From JAAYEA01 sp012689325 (GTDB lineage Bacteria > Chloroflexota > Anaerolineae > JAAYEA01): a stretch of 64,000 nucleotides of DNA. Numbering within the stretch: the first letter of the stretch is position 1; every line of letters starts with the position of its first letter. The stretch spans positions 62,001 through 126,000 of the forward strand of contig DAITVZ010000003.1 in the NCBI GenBank assembly GCA_036841525.1, read 5' to 3'. The notes below the pieces were generated by a model, which did not search any database, was not told where the DNA came from, and worked only from the letters and a program-made list of their open reading frames with translations. A program made the translations under genes and the position numbers. Shown here in pieces: positions 42,379 to 50,669 of this stretch.

Positions 42379-43971
42379 TTGGCACAAGCAACACCCCGCC
42401 TCTCCAAAGCGCTGGTGGTCGTCAACACCCTCTCGGGAGGCTATGATCCCCAGCGCATGGAACGGGCGCTCAAACGCGTGTTCCCTCCGGAACAGTGGAC
42501 CTACGATGTCTTCCTGGTCACCGAGAACGCTTCCATTGTGGAGCGAGTGCGCCGGGCCGTCGCCGAGGGCGTCGACCTGGTGGTGGCCTCCGGCGGCGAC
42601 GGGACCGTCTCGACGGTGGTGGATGGCGTCGCTGGCACGCCCGTCGAGGTGGGCATCGTGCCCTGCGGCACGGGCAACGCCCTCGCCCGCGAGCTAAACA
42701 TCCCGATCGACATCGACAAGGCGCTCGACCTGCTGGTGACCCCCCACGACGTGCGCCACGTGGACGCCTTGCAGGTCGGCGACAAGTTCCTTTGCCTGGT
42801 GCTCAGCGTGGGGGTCACGCCGGCGGTCATGGCCGAGACCCCCCGCCTGGCCAAGCGCCTCCTCGGCCGCTTCGCCTATTACCTTCGCGGCATCACCCAG
42901 GTCTTTGGCCTGCAGCCGCGGCGCTTTACCATCACCGTGGATGGGCGCGAGCAGCGCGTCCGCGCGGCGGAGGTCATCGTCACCAACACGCACACCATCG
43001 GCGCCACCGCCCTGCGTTGGGGCCCCACGGTGGAGGTGGACGACGGCGAGTTCCAGCTCTGCATCGTCTACGCCCACACCATCCTGGACATCCTGGCGCT
43101 GGCGCAGGACCTGCTCACGGGCACCAAACGCGGGCGGCGCGTCCGCTACCTCACCGTGCGCCAGAGCGTGCGCATCGAGGCCGACCAGCCGATGTGGGTG
43201 GAGGGCGATGGCGACCTGTTGGGCAAGACCCCGGTGGAGGGGCGGCTGGTGCCCGGCGCCGTCCACATGATCGTGCCCAAGCCCACCGGCAAGCGCCCGC
43301 TCCCGATCACGAGCCTGCGGCTGCCTGATCTGCCCGAGCAATTGGCGCGGACCGCCGCCTACCTGCGGCCCGTCACCCCGGCCGAGATCGCGCGCAACCC
43401 CGACGTCCTCACCGACACGGTGACCACGCCCAGCGGCGCCCGCTTCACCGTCCGCGTCCTGCGTGACGACGACGCCGAGCCGCTGGGTCGCTACTTCCTG
43501 AGCCTCTCCGAGGACACCCGCCGGCGCTACGGTCCCCACCCCTTCACCCAGCAAGAGGCGGACAAGATCTGCGCCGGGCTGGACTATAACCGCGACCTTC
43601 GCTTCGTGGCGCTCCCTCGCCGCGAGGGACCCGCCGAGATCGTGGCCTACTTTATTCTCTACCTGGGGGTCAAGGACGGGGACCGCAGGCGGTACGAGGC
43701 GCGAGGGATGCCCCTGGACGACGCCACCGACTGCACCCTGGCCCCTTCCGTGGCGGATGGGCACCAAGAGCAGGGGCTGGGCAGCGCCATCATGGTCAGG
43801 GTGATGGACGCCGCGCGGCGGCTGGGCCGCAAGCGAATGGTCCTCAGCGGCGGGGTCCAGGCGACCAACGCCCGCGCCATCCACTTCTATGACAAGTTCG
43901 GCTTTCGCCGGGTGGGTGATTTCGAGACCAAGGGCAACCTAAACAACCACGACATGATCATGAAGCTCTAG
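42379..43971 (+). CDS. Diacylglycerol/sphingosine kinase-like domain fused to GNAT acetyltransferase
   Basis: 530 residues; TTG start after AAGGAGG. Residues about 8-305 are a lipid-kinase (DAGK_cat/LCB5) fold: VVVNTLSGGYD near 13, SGGDGTVSTV at 71-80 (nucleotide loop), PCGTGNALARELN at 95-107 and WVEGDGDLLGKTPV near 273. Residues about 354-530 form a GNAT fold: RFTVRVLRDDDAEPLGRYFL, then QEQGLGSAIM at 463-472 (the acetyl-CoA loop) and ATNARAIHFYDKFGFRRVG. I know of no described enzyme with this order. The serine-palmitoyltransferase-like gene is 6 kb upstream, so a long-chain-base kinase is conceivable. An antiparallel terminator follows. Confidence 0.83.
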   Translation: MAQATPRLSKALVVVNTLSGGYDPQRMERALKRVFPPEQWTYDVFLVTENASIVERVRRAVAEGVDLVVASGGDGTVSTVVDGVAGTPVEVGIVPCGTGNALARELNIPIDIDKALDLLVTPHDVRHVDALQVGDKFLCLVLSVGVTPAVMAETPRLAKRLLGRFAYYLRGITQVFGLQPRRFTITVDGREQRVRAAEVIVTNTHTIGATALRWGPTVEVDDGEFQLCIVYAHTILDILALAQDLLTGTKRGRRVRYLTVRQSVRIEADQPMWVEGDGDLLGKTPVEGRLVPGAVHMIVPKPTGKRPLPITSLRLPDLPEQLARTAAYLRPVTPAEIARNPDVLTDTVTTPSGARFTVRVLRDDDAEPLGRYFLSLSEDTRRRYGPHPFTQQEADKICAGLDYNRDLRFVALPRREGPAEIVAYFILYLGVKDGDRRRYEARGMPLDDATDCTLAPSVADGHQEQGLGSAIMVRVMDAARRLGRKRMVLSGGVQATNARAIHFYDKFGFRRVGDFETKGNLNNHDMIMKL

Positions 43972-43984
43972 CGCCGAGACACGG

Positions 43985-44018
43985 AAAACGCCACGGCCCC
44001 TCGGGGCCGTGGCGTTTT
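43985..44018. terminator. Strong bidirectional terminator
   Basis: A 15-bp stem (43985-43999 with 44004-44018) of the AAAACGCCACGGCCC type, CTCG loop, with AAAA/TTTT at the ends so it works in both directions. It separates the lipid-kinase fusion from the convergent receiver gene. Confidence 0.9.
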
Positions 44019-44032
44019 GCCATCATAGACCG

Positions 44033-44431
44033 CTAGGCAAAGCAGGCGCGCGGCCAGCTCATGCGGCGCAGGCACGCCCGCACCTTGGCGACCAGGACCG
44101 CCGGCGAGACGGGCTTGATCACGTAATCGTCCGCGCCCATCTCCAGGCTCTGGATCACGTCCTCCGCCCGACTGCGCGAGGCGAGGATCATCACCGGCAC
44201 GTTGGAGACCCGCTTGATGCACTGGCACAGCGCCTGGCCCTGCGACTCGGTGGCCATCTCGATGATCACCAGCGACGGCTCCCGCTCGCAGAGCTGCCGC
44301 AGCCCGTCGATGCCGCTCTCCGCCACGATGGCGTTCCAGCCGGCCTCGCCCAGCACGGCGGGCACCATGCTCGACGCGCACGAGTCCGCGCGAAAGATGA
44401 GGATATCCCCTGCTAGAGGAATCCGAGGCAT
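44033..44431 (-). CDS. Orphan receiver-like protein with degenerate phosphorylation site
   Basis: 132 residues from ATG 44431, seven bases after AGGAGG; a GTG at 44437 is an alternative. A single receiver fold without an output domain. The usual acidic N-terminal pair is altered (DILIFRADSC), and the phospho-acceptor Asp of VxxD is Glu58 in LVIIEMATES. The lysine K106 is kept in DDYVIKPVSP. Glu at the acceptor site often mimics the phosphorylated state or makes the domain unresponsive. It may act as a binding module or as a partner of another kinase. No histidine kinase is adjacent. Cys residues (18, 49, 69, 71) are numerous. Confidence 0.85.
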   Translation of the reverse strand: MPRIPLAGDILIFRADSCASSMVPAVLGEAGWNAIVAESGIDGLRQLCEREPSLVIIEMATESQGQALCQCIKRVSNVPVMILASRSRAEDVIQSLEMGADDYVIKPVSPAVLVAKVRACLRRMSWPRACFA

Positions 44432-44597
44432 TTGCACCCCTCCTGCAACCTAGAGACTGTGATGTGAGGAGCTTGGCGCGAGTGGGGCCGCGGCCAGTCC
44501 CCAGCGACGGCCGCGCCTTCGCCCGTCCATGTCCATTCTAGCTGCGCGGGGTTAAATGGGCATAAAGCGCGCATGAATAATCCATTAAAGCCGCCAG

Positions 44598-44626
44598 GTT
44601 GCCCAGACGACGAAACGAGCCTATAC
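44598..44626 (+). promoter_or_regulatory. Promoter of the DUF1284 gene
   Basis: TTGCCC at 44598-44603, 17-nt spacer, TATACT at 44621-44626, followed by AAGGAGG and ATG at 44647, giving a very short leader. Confidence 0.6.
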
Positions 44627-44646
44627 TGGGCGCAAGGAGGCGTGCC

Positions 44647-45144
44647 ATGCCCAAGAACATCCGCATCAAGCCGCACCATTTCGTGGATATCGTCACCTAC
44701 TATGGGGCCGATAGCCTGCGCCTGACGCCGCACCCCTACGGCCACGACTGGCACGTGGTGGCCCGCCGCGTCGTGGAGGAGCCCGAGGCAACCTTGCAGC
44801 TCGAGTTCGGCATGGACGACATCTGCGCGCCGTGCCGCCACAACCTGGGGACCGATTGCGACGACGTGATCGACATCTCGTCCCGCCCCACCGCTCCCGC
44901 CAGCAAGCAGGCCTACAACCTCTTGCTGGACCAGCGCTGGTGCGCCAGGCTGGGGCTGGCCGACGGGCAGCGCCTCCCCGCCGCCGAGATGCTGGCGCGG
45001 CTGGCGGCGCTGGAAGGGTCGCTGGACGCGATCTATGCCGAGATGGCCTCCGGCGCCAACGACGAGCGGCTGCGCAATCTGAAGGCGGGGGCGCGCAAGT
45101 TGCTGGCGCGGGCCGGGTATCCGGCGAGAGGACCTAGCGGCTGA
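44647..45144 (+). CDS. DUF1284-type cysteine-containing protein
   Basis: 165 residues; ATG after AAGGAGG. Opens KNIRIKPHHFVDIVTYYGAD, matching the RPHH opening of DUF1284, then MDDICAPCRHNLGTDCDD near residue 58, with Cys residues that could bind iron or zinc. The C-terminal half is helical and Ala/Leu-rich (EMLARLAALEGSLDAIYAEM). DUF1284 has no known function, but its cysteines suggest an iron-sulfur or zinc site. The next gene begins 3 nt downstream, so the two are probably translated together. Confidence 0.72.
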   Translation: MPKNIRIKPHHFVDIVTYYGADSLRLTPHPYGHDWHVVARRVVEEPEATLQLEFGMDDICAPCRHNLGTDCDDVIDISSRPTAPASKQAYNLLLDQRWCARLGLADGQRLPAAEMLARLAALEGSLDAIYAEMASGANDERLRNLKAGARKLLARAGYPARGPSG

Positions 45145-45146
45145 GG

Positions 45147-46165
45147 ATGAAGGGCTGCTTCTCCGCCGGCCCGGGCCTCTTCCTCGCCCTCTTTGACCTC
45201 CTCGACCTCGTCTTCCCCGGCATCCGGCAGGGCGCGGAGGGGATCCGGGCGTTGGGCGTCTCCTGGGAGTCCGCCTCCACGCCCTTTGTCCGCTGGGAGG
45301 ACGGGCGCATCGTCTCCCACGTGGGCGTGATCCCTCTGCCGCTGGTGGTGATGGGTCGGCGGGTCGCCGCGGCTACTCTGCACGCCGTCGCCACGCACCC
45401 CGACTATCGACGGCAGGGCTGCTTCCGGCAAGTGATGGAGGAGGCGCTGGCCTACTGCGCCGGGCGCTACGAGACGCTGGTCCTGACCACCGAGCAACCC
45501 GAGTACTATACGGCCTTTGGCTTTCGCCACGCGCCCGAGCACCGCTTCACCGTCCGCGGCGGCGCACCGGGAGGCGCGGGCGCGCGGCGGCTGGACCTCG
45601 GCAATGCCGCCGATCTGGCGCTGACTCACCGCCTGCTGGCCGAGCGGGAGCCGGCCTCGCAGGTGGTCGGGGTGGCGGGGGAGGAGACGATCTTTCTGTT
45701 CAACGAGGGAGGGCGGCCCTTGTATTATGTCGCGTCACTCGACGCGCTGCTCTGCCTGGAGCGCGAGGGAACGCGGCTGCGGCTCTATGACGTCGTCGCG
45801 CCCAGGATGCCCCCGTTGGGCGAGCTGCTGGCGCGGCTGCCCTGGCCCGTCGCCGAGGTGGACGTCTGTTTCAGCCCCGACCGTNNNNNNNNNNNNNNNN
45901 NNNNNNNNNNNNNNNNNNNNNNNNNNNNNNNNNNNNNNNNNNNNNNNNNNNNNNNNNNNNNNNNNNNNNNNNNNNNNNNNNNNNGGCGCGGCTGCCCTGG
46001 CCCGTCGCCGAGGTGGACGTCTGTTTCAGCCCCGACCGTTTGGCGGTGGAGGCCGAGGCGGCGCCCTACCTTCTCGACCACGACGGCCCGTCCTACCTGA
46101 TGGTGCGCGGGCCCTTCGCCGCCGAGGGCCTGCCCTTCACCCTGCCGCGCTCGGCGCGGACCTAA
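45147..46165 (+). CDS. GNAT-family acetyltransferase, split by a spurious gap
   Basis: Reading 45147-45884, then joining 46040-46165, gives one 287-residue protein. N-terminal GNAT: AAATLHAVATHPDYRRQGCF near residue 72 and YYTAFGFRHAPEHRF near 115, similar to the first domain of Eis/AAC-like proteins. The C-terminal half (ETIFLFNEGGRPLYYVASL and the SCP2-like end) continues to LPFTLPRSART and a stop at 46163. The 55 bases before the gap are repeated exactly after it (45830-45884 and 45985-46039). Removing the Ns and one copy restores the frame, so the gap is an assembly artefact. Confidence 0.82.
45830..46039. repeat. 55-bp exact duplicate flanking an N gap (assembly overlap)
   Basis: 45830-45884 and 45985-46039 are identical. 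Each copy ends at the same point of the same codon, and the reading frame is continuous if one copy and the Ns are removed. Confidence 0.9.
45885..45984. other. Assembly gap (100 N), probably spurious
   Basis: 100 N placed between contigs that overlap by 55 bp. Confidence 0.97.
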
Positions 46166-46184
46166 GCTAGCCCCAGGGAGGACC

Positions 46185-46697
46185 ATGCTCATCCTCGTCT
46201 CAGGCATGACCGAAGCCGACTGGCCCGACGTGGCTCGCATATACCAGGAAGGGATCGACACTGGCCACGCCACCTTCGCCACGCAGCCCCCAGCCTCCTG
46301 GGAGAAGTGGCACCAGGACAAGATCGAGGGTTGCTGCCTGGTAGCTCGCGAGAGGGGTCGGGTCGTCGGGTGGGCGGCGCTGACCCCCTACTCCGGCCGC
46401 GCGGTGTACGCGGGGGTGGCCGAGGTCAGCGTCTATGTGGGCGCGGCGGCGCGGGGCCAGGGCGTCGGCTCGGCCTTGCTCGAGGCGCTCATCGCCGCCT
46501 CCGAGTCTGTCGGAATCTGGACGCTGCAGGCGGGCGTTTTCCCCGAGAACGAGGCCAGCCTGCGACTCCACTATCAGCACGGCTTCCGCCTTGTGGGGGT
46601 CCGCGAAAAGCTGGGGCAGATGGAGCGCGGCACTCTCGCGGGATTGTGGCGGGATGTGCTGCTGTTGGAGCGACGCAGCCGGGTGATCGGAGCATAG
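46185..46697 (+). CDS. GNAT N-acetyltransferase, phosphinothricin/methionine-sulfoximine acetyltransferase-like
   Basis: 170 residues. SGMTEADWPDVARIYQEGID followed by TGHATFATQPPASWEKW matches the pat/MnaT subgroup. The acetyl-CoA loop is VGAAARGQGVGSALLEAL near residue 85. LQAGVFPENEASLRLHYQHG and RLVGVREKLGQMERG are also subgroup features, where the 'GFR.vG..e..G...G.w.d' pattern is conserved. The probable substrate is an amino-acid analogue such as methionine sulfone or sulfoximine. It follows the split GNAT gene by 19 nt with AGGGAGG upstream. An intrinsic hairpin follows the stop. Confidence 0.88.
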   Translation: MLILVSGMTEADWPDVARIYQEGIDTGHATFATQPPASWEKWHQDKIEGCCLVARERGRVVGWAALTPYSGRAVYAGVAEVSVYVGAAARGQGVGSALLEALIAASESVGIWTLQAGVFPENEASLRLHYQHGFRLVGVREKLGQMERGTLAGLWRDVLLLERRSRVIGA

Positions 46698-46700
46698 ATA

Positions 46701-46733
46701 GGCCGCGGCAAGGCGAGGCATCCTGCCGCGGCC
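46701..46733. terminator. Hairpin between convergent genes
   Basis: A perfect 10-bp GC stem (GGCCGCGGCA at 46701-46710 with TGCCGCGGCC at 46724-46733), 13-nt loop, no clear T tract. Probably a bidirectional terminator. Confidence 0.55.
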
Positions 46734-46751
46734 GTTATCCCGAGTCCAGTC

Positions 46752-47756
46752 CTAAACTACTGTACCGGGAACCTGACGGCGCTTGCCCGCCCGATGCGCA
46801 TCGCGGTAATAAGGCGACTGGCGCAGCAGCCACCAGCGCACCAGCGGCCGGAACCGCCGGATCAGCGGGATGCGCCAGCCCAACACGGCCTGCATCTCGC
46901 GGACATAGTGGGTCAGGTCGCGGCGCTGATAGTCCAGCAGCCGCTGGCTCTCCGCCGTGTCCATCCAGTCGGTGCAGAACTGCACCCGGCTGAAGGCCTC
47001 CTCGGGCAGCATCCCCACGCCCATCCCCTCCAGGATCGTCTGGGCGATCTCGCGAAAGTGGTACTGGCAGCGCGGCCCCCCGCCGATGAGCAGCGTCTTG
47101 CCCCAGATCGTCTCGCTGGTCGCGGCGTGCAACAGCGCCAGTCCCACGTCCCGCGTGTGGACGTACTCCATGCGGTTCTCCAGCGGCACGTCGAACATCC
47201 CCGTGTCCGGCCGGATATCCAGCGGCATCGCCGCGGCGAAGCGCAGAATCGCCCACGTCAGGCCCGAGGCGCGGATCATCTCTTCGCATTCGATCTTGTG
47301 CTTGGAATAGTGCTCCAGGGGGTCCACCGGATCGTCGGCGGTGAGCGGCGGCTGGTGGTTCTGCGTCCGGCCATAGACGTGCACCGACGAGGAAAAGATC
47401 AGCTCGGGCGGCGTGGGCTGGGCCAGCATCGCCTCCACCAGGTGGCGCGTCCCCTCCACGTTGATCGCCCGGGCCCAGTCGGGGCGGCGCTCCGACTCGA
47501 CGCCGGTGACGGACATCTTGGGGATGATGAAGGCCAGGTGAATCACCACGTCCTGGTCGCGCACGGCGGCGGCCACGTCGTCGGCGGAGCGCAAGTCGCC
47601 CCAGTGGACCTCGCAGCGGCCCTGGTAGCGGCGCGCGGTGCGCTCGTTCGCCTTGTTGCGAACGTCGAAGCAGCGGACCTGGTGCCCGCCCACCAAGAGC
47701 GCCTCCAAGGCGCTGGTGCCTACATTGCCAAAGGCTCCGGTCAGTAACACGCGCAT
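46752..47756 (-). CDS. NAD-dependent epimerase/dehydratase (extended SDR)
   Basis: 334 residues; ATG 47756 after GGAGG. Cofactor loop RVLLTGAFGNVGTSALEALL at the N-terminus (TGxxGxxG). Substrate region VVIHLAFIIPKMSVTGVESE near residue 70. Catalytic motif HYSKHKIE near 150 (Y-x-x-x-K) with SSSVHVYG serine. A C-terminal basic tail (RDAHRAGKRRQVPGTVV) is unusual. The family covers nucleoside-diphosphate sugar epimerases and sterol dehydrogenases. The role of this protein cannot be named. It is monocistronic, with the sulfatase gene divergent. Confidence 0.87.
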   Translation of the reverse strand: MRVLLTGAFGNVGTSALEALLVGGHQVRCFDVRNKANERTARRYQGRCEVHWGDLRSADDVAAAVRDQDVVIHLAFIIPKMSVTGVESERRPDWARAINVEGTRHLVEAMLAQPTPPELIFSSSVHVYGRTQNHQPPLTADDPVDPLEHYSKHKIECEEMIRASGLTWAILRFAAAMPLDIRPDTGMFDVPLENRMEYVHTRDVGLALLHAATSETIWGKTLLIGGGPRCQYHFREIAQTILEGMGVGMLPEEAFSRVQFCTDWMDTAESQRLLDYQRRDLTHYVREMQAVLGWRIPLIRRFRPLVRWWLLRQSPYYRDAHRAGKRRQVPGTVV

Positions 47757-47810
47757 GGGTGACCTCCAAATGCAGCAAATGATAGCGAAGGGCGGATGGC
47801 GCCCGCTATC

Positions 47811-47839
47811 AGTATAGGGTGGCGCACGTTCCGGCACAA
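47811..47839 (-). promoter_or_regulatory. Promoter of the epimerase gene
   Basis: Minus-strand TTGTGC (47839-47834), 17-nt spacer, TATACT (47816-47811). Confidence 0.5.
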
Positions 47840-47887
47840 GTGCCGCCCGTCATATGCCGGGCGGCCAAAGTCGCGCCGCCACGCTAT

Positions 47888-47916
47888 TTGCCGCCGCGCC
47901 CTCCCCGTGCTATATT
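47888..47916 (+). promoter_or_regulatory. Promoter of the sulfatase gene
   Basis: TTGCCG at 47888-47893, 17-nt spacer, TATATT at 47911-47916. The stretch from here to the ATG at 48095 has no gene; it forms a leader of about 170 nt that contains two repeat elements. Confidence 0.6.
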
Positions 47917-47943
47917 GCCGCCACGGGTTGCTCCGCGCGGAGT

Positions 47944-48013
47944 CACGAGACACACAAGCACACGAAACCCGAATCTGCCTTGGCCTCTTTCGTGTGGTTC
48001 GCGTGTTTCGAGG
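47944..48013 (+). repeat. CACACGAAA/TTTCGTGTG imperfect hairpin in sulfatase leader (B1)
   Basis: A perfect inner stem of 9 bp (47959-47967 with 47988-47996) and imperfect outer pairing of CACGAGACACAC with CGTGTTTCGAGG. It has the same short-unit, inverted design as the ATCCGTG family but a different unit (ACACGAAA). Confidence 0.55.
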
Positions 48014-48035
48014 TTCCAACTCCTGGTTCTTGCAG

Positions 48036-48076
48036 CGCGGAGATTCGTGCGATCTGCGGAAATCCGCGTACCCTTT
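48036..48076 (+). repeat. ATCCGTG-family half copy in sulfatase leader (B2)
   Basis: GATTCGTGCGATCTGCGG then AAATCCGCGTACCC, corresponding to the right half of copies D and E. It ends about 19 nt before the sulfatase ATG. Confidence 0.5.
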
Positions 48077-48094
48077 CCGGCCGAGGAGGCCGCC

Positions 48095-49678
48095 ATGCCC
48101 GACACGCCCCCGCGCCCCAACATCATTCTCATCCTCGCCGACGACATGGGCTACTCCGACATCGGCTGCTTCGGCGCCGAGATTCGCACGCCCAACCTCG
48201 ATTCCATGGCCGAGCGAGGCATCCGCTTCACCCAGATGTACAACGGCGCGCGCTGCTGCCCCACCCGCGCGTCGCTCCTCACGGGCCTGTACGCTCACCA
48301 GGCCGGCGTGGGCCACATGGTGGGCAACCACGGCTATCCCGAATACCAGGGTTACCTCCGCGACGACTGCGTCACCATCGCCGAGGCGCTGCGGCTGGGC
48401 GGCTACCGCACCCTCATGTCCGGCAAGTGGCACGTCGGCGGCAGCTACAACGCCATGGATCCCGGCTCCTGGGATCCCGGCGGCCCCGGTCACCCCACGC
48501 CTCGCCAGCGCGGCTTTGACCGCTATTACGGCACGCTGGACGGCGCGGGGAGCTTTTTCCACCCCCACGCCCTGCTGCGCGACGACACGGTCATCCACCC
48601 GGAGGGCGAGGGCTATTACTACACCGACCGGATCACCGCGGAGGCCTGCCAGATGATCGACGGCGCCCACGCGGAGGGCCGGCCCTTCTTCCTGTTCCTC
48701 TCCTACACGGCGCCACACTGGCCGCTGCACGCCCTCCCCGAGGACATCGCCAAGTACGAGGGGCGCTATCGCCGCGGCGGCTGGGATGCGCTACGCGCCT
48801 CACGCCACGAGTCGGCCAAGGGCCTGGGCATCCTGAGCGACCGGTGGGAGATCACCCCGCGGGACGAGGGGGCGCCCGCCTGGGAGGACGTGCCAGACCC
48901 AGACTGGGAGGACCTGCGCATGGCCGTCTATGCCGCGCAGGTGGACCGCATGGACCAGGGCATCGGCCAGGTGCTGGCCAAGCTGCGCGCGCTGGGGCTG
49001 GAGGAGAACACGCTGGTCATGTTCCTCTCCGATAACGGCGGCTGCGCCGAGCTGCTGCGCGAGGACGGCCACGTCCAGCGCTACGCCACCCAGACCCCCG
49101 ATGGCCAGCCCATCCGCGTCGGCAACCTGTCGGGGGTGCGCCCCGGCGGGCCGGACACCTTTATGAGCTATGACCTGCCCTGGGCCAACGCCTCCAACAG
49201 CCCCTTCCGCCTCTACAAGCACTGGGTCCACGAGGGCGGCATCGCCACGCCGCTGGTGGTGCAGTGGCCCGCGACGATTCGCCAGCCCGCCATCCTCCAC
49301 GCCCCATGCCACATCATCGATCTGATGCCCACCTTCCTGGAGGCCGCGGGCGTCGCCCAACCCGCCGAATACGGCGGCCGCGCCGTCCAGCCGCTGGAGG
49401 GGGAGAGCCTCCTGCCCGCCTTGCGCGGCGAGCCCTGGCAGCGCGAGGGGGTGCTCTTTTGGGAGCACGAGGGCAACCTGGCCGTGCGCGACGGGGACTG
49501 GAAACTGGTGCGCAAATACCCGGGCGATTGGGAGCTCTACAACATGGCCGAGGACCGCACCGAGTTGCACGACCTTCGCGCCGCTGACCCCGGCCGCGCC
49601 GAGCGCATGATGCGCTGGTACGGCGAGTGGGCCGCGCGGATCGGCGTCCGCGATTGGCCGCTGGCGCCGCGGCGCTAG
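48095..49678 (+). CDS. Sulfatase (formylglycine type)
   Basis: 527 residues; ATG after GAGGAGG. Metal-binding DD at 16-17 in LILADDMGYSDIGCF. The maturation site C54-C55-P56-T57-R58 plus LLTG fits C-x-P-x-R, where C54 would be converted to formylglycine. Further metal/substrate residues occur in GKWHVG near 110 and in LSDNGGCAE near 310. Arylsulfatase A-like length. There is no signal peptide, whereas most bacterial sulfatases of this type are exported. The substrate could be a sulfated oligosaccharide brought in by an MFS transporter. A maturase (anSME or FGE) is not in the window. Confidence 0.9.
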   Translation: MPDTPPRPNIILILADDMGYSDIGCFGAEIRTPNLDSMAERGIRFTQMYNGARCCPTRASLLTGLYAHQAGVGHMVGNHGYPEYQGYLRDDCVTIAEALRLGGYRTLMSGKWHVGGSYNAMDPGSWDPGGPGHPTPRQRGFDRYYGTLDGAGSFFHPHALLRDDTVIHPEGEGYYYTDRITAEACQMIDGAHAEGRPFFLFLSYTAPHWPLHALPEDIAKYEGRYRRGGWDALRASRHESAKGLGILSDRWEITPRDEGAPAWEDVPDPDWEDLRMAVYAAQVDRMDQGIGQVLAKLRALGLEENTLVMFLSDNGGCAELLREDGHVQRYATQTPDGQPIRVGNLSGVRPGGPDTFMSYDLPWANASNSPFRLYKHWVHEGGIATPLVVQWPATIRQPAILHAPCHIIDLMPTFLEAAGVAQPAEYGGRAVQPLEGESLLPALRGEPWQREGVLFWEHEGNLAVRDGDWKLVRKYPGDWELYNMAEDRTELHDLRAADPGRAERMMRWYGEWAARIGVRDWPLAPRR

Positions 49679-49690
49679 CTAGGGAGAGCG

Positions 49691-50599
49691 ATGGAGACCG
49701 ACCCGCAGGCCATCTGCGCGCAGCTCAATGCGCTGGCCGCCGACGCCTCGCTCCTCGCGCCGGGGAACCTGGCTGGCCGAGAAGAGGCCCTGGGGCTCGT
49801 GGAGTGGGCCGAGGCGCTGGTGCGCCTGCGCAAGTGGGAGGACCTCGCCGCCCTGCGCCGCCGGGCGGGGTCGCTGCGCCGCCAGCTCGCGCAGGTGGAT
49901 CGGGCGCTCTTTGACCAGGTGCGCGCGGGGATCCGCTCCGGCGCGCTGCGGGGCGAAGCGCTCCGCGCCCGGCTCGACCCGTTCACGCGCTACCGCCGCG
50001 GCGAGCGCGGGCAGGTCCACGCAGGCTATGACGCGCTAGACCGGCTGGTGGAGGGGGTGTTGCGGTTGGGCCGCCCGCCCACGGCCCAGCGCGCCCTGGA
50101 CCGGGAGATGATCCAACTGGAGCTGACCCCGGCCCGCGCCGTGCTCGAGCTGGTCGATAGCGTCCCCCTGGGGCCGGGCGACCTCTTTCTCGACCTGGGC
50201 TCCGGGCTGGGCCAGGTGACCATCCTGGTCCACTTGCTCACCGGGGCGCGGGCCCGCGGCATCGAGCGCGAGCCCGCCTATTGCCAGTTCGCCCGCGAGC
50301 GCGCCGCCGAGCTGCGGCTGAAGGGGGTCGAGTTTCTCAACCTCGACGCCAGGGCCGCCGACTATGGCGAGGCCAACGTGGCCTTCATGTTCGCGCCGTT
50401 CACGGGGAGCATCCTGCGCGAGGTGCTGGACCGGCTGGAGCGAGAGACGAGGGCTCGGCGGCTGGTGGTTTGCAGCTATGGCCCTTCCACCGCCACCGTC
50501 GCGGCGCAACCCTGGCTGCGCCCCCTGGGCCCCACCGCCGCCCACCCCTACGCCCTGGCCACGTTCGCGAGCGGAGAATCACTGGACGCAGATTCGTAG
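49691..50599 (+). CDS. Class I SAM-dependent methyltransferase with long N-terminal region
   Basis: 302 residues. The N-terminal 140 residues are helical (a repeat-rich Ala/Leu/Arg region with LRKWEDLAALRRRAGSLRRQ). The SAM motif I, DLFLDLGSGLGQVTILVHLL, is near residue 157, followed by ARGIEREPAYCQFARERAAE and VAFMFAPFTGSILREVLDRL. This resembles DOT1-like or histone-methyltransferase-like folds in bacteria, in which the motif is D-L-G-S-G-x-G. It starts 12 nt after the sulfatase stop. The last six codons overlap the left arm of the repeat at 50584-50648. Substrate unknown. Confidence 0.78.
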   Translation: METDPQAICAQLNALAADASLLAPGNLAGREEALGLVEWAEALVRLRKWEDLAALRRRAGSLRRQLAQVDRALFDQVRAGIRSGALRGEALRARLDPFTRYRRGERGQVHAGYDALDRLVEGVLRLGRPPTAQRALDREMIQLELTPARAVLELVDSVPLGPGDLFLDLGSGLGQVTILVHLLTGARARGIEREPAYCQFARERAAELRLKGVEFLNLDARAADYGEANVAFMFAPFTGSILREVLDRLERETRARRLVVCSYGPSTATVAAQPWLRPLGPTAAHPYALATFASGESLDADS

Positions 50600-50648
50600 G
50601 ATCAGGACGATCAGCCTCTTGATCCCCTCTATCCCGCGGTCTGCGTCC
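50584..50648 (+). repeat. ATCCGTG-family imperfect hairpin (C)
   Basis: A 9-bp perfect outer stem GGACGCAGA/TCTGCGTCC (50584-50592 with 50640-50648), inner arms GATCAGGACGATCAG against TTGATCCCCTCTATCC. The left arm encodes the end of the methyltransferase, including its stop. The right end is 22 nt before the ATG at 50670. Confidence 0.6.
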
Positions 50649-50669
50649 CATTTCCTGGAGATGAGCGAT

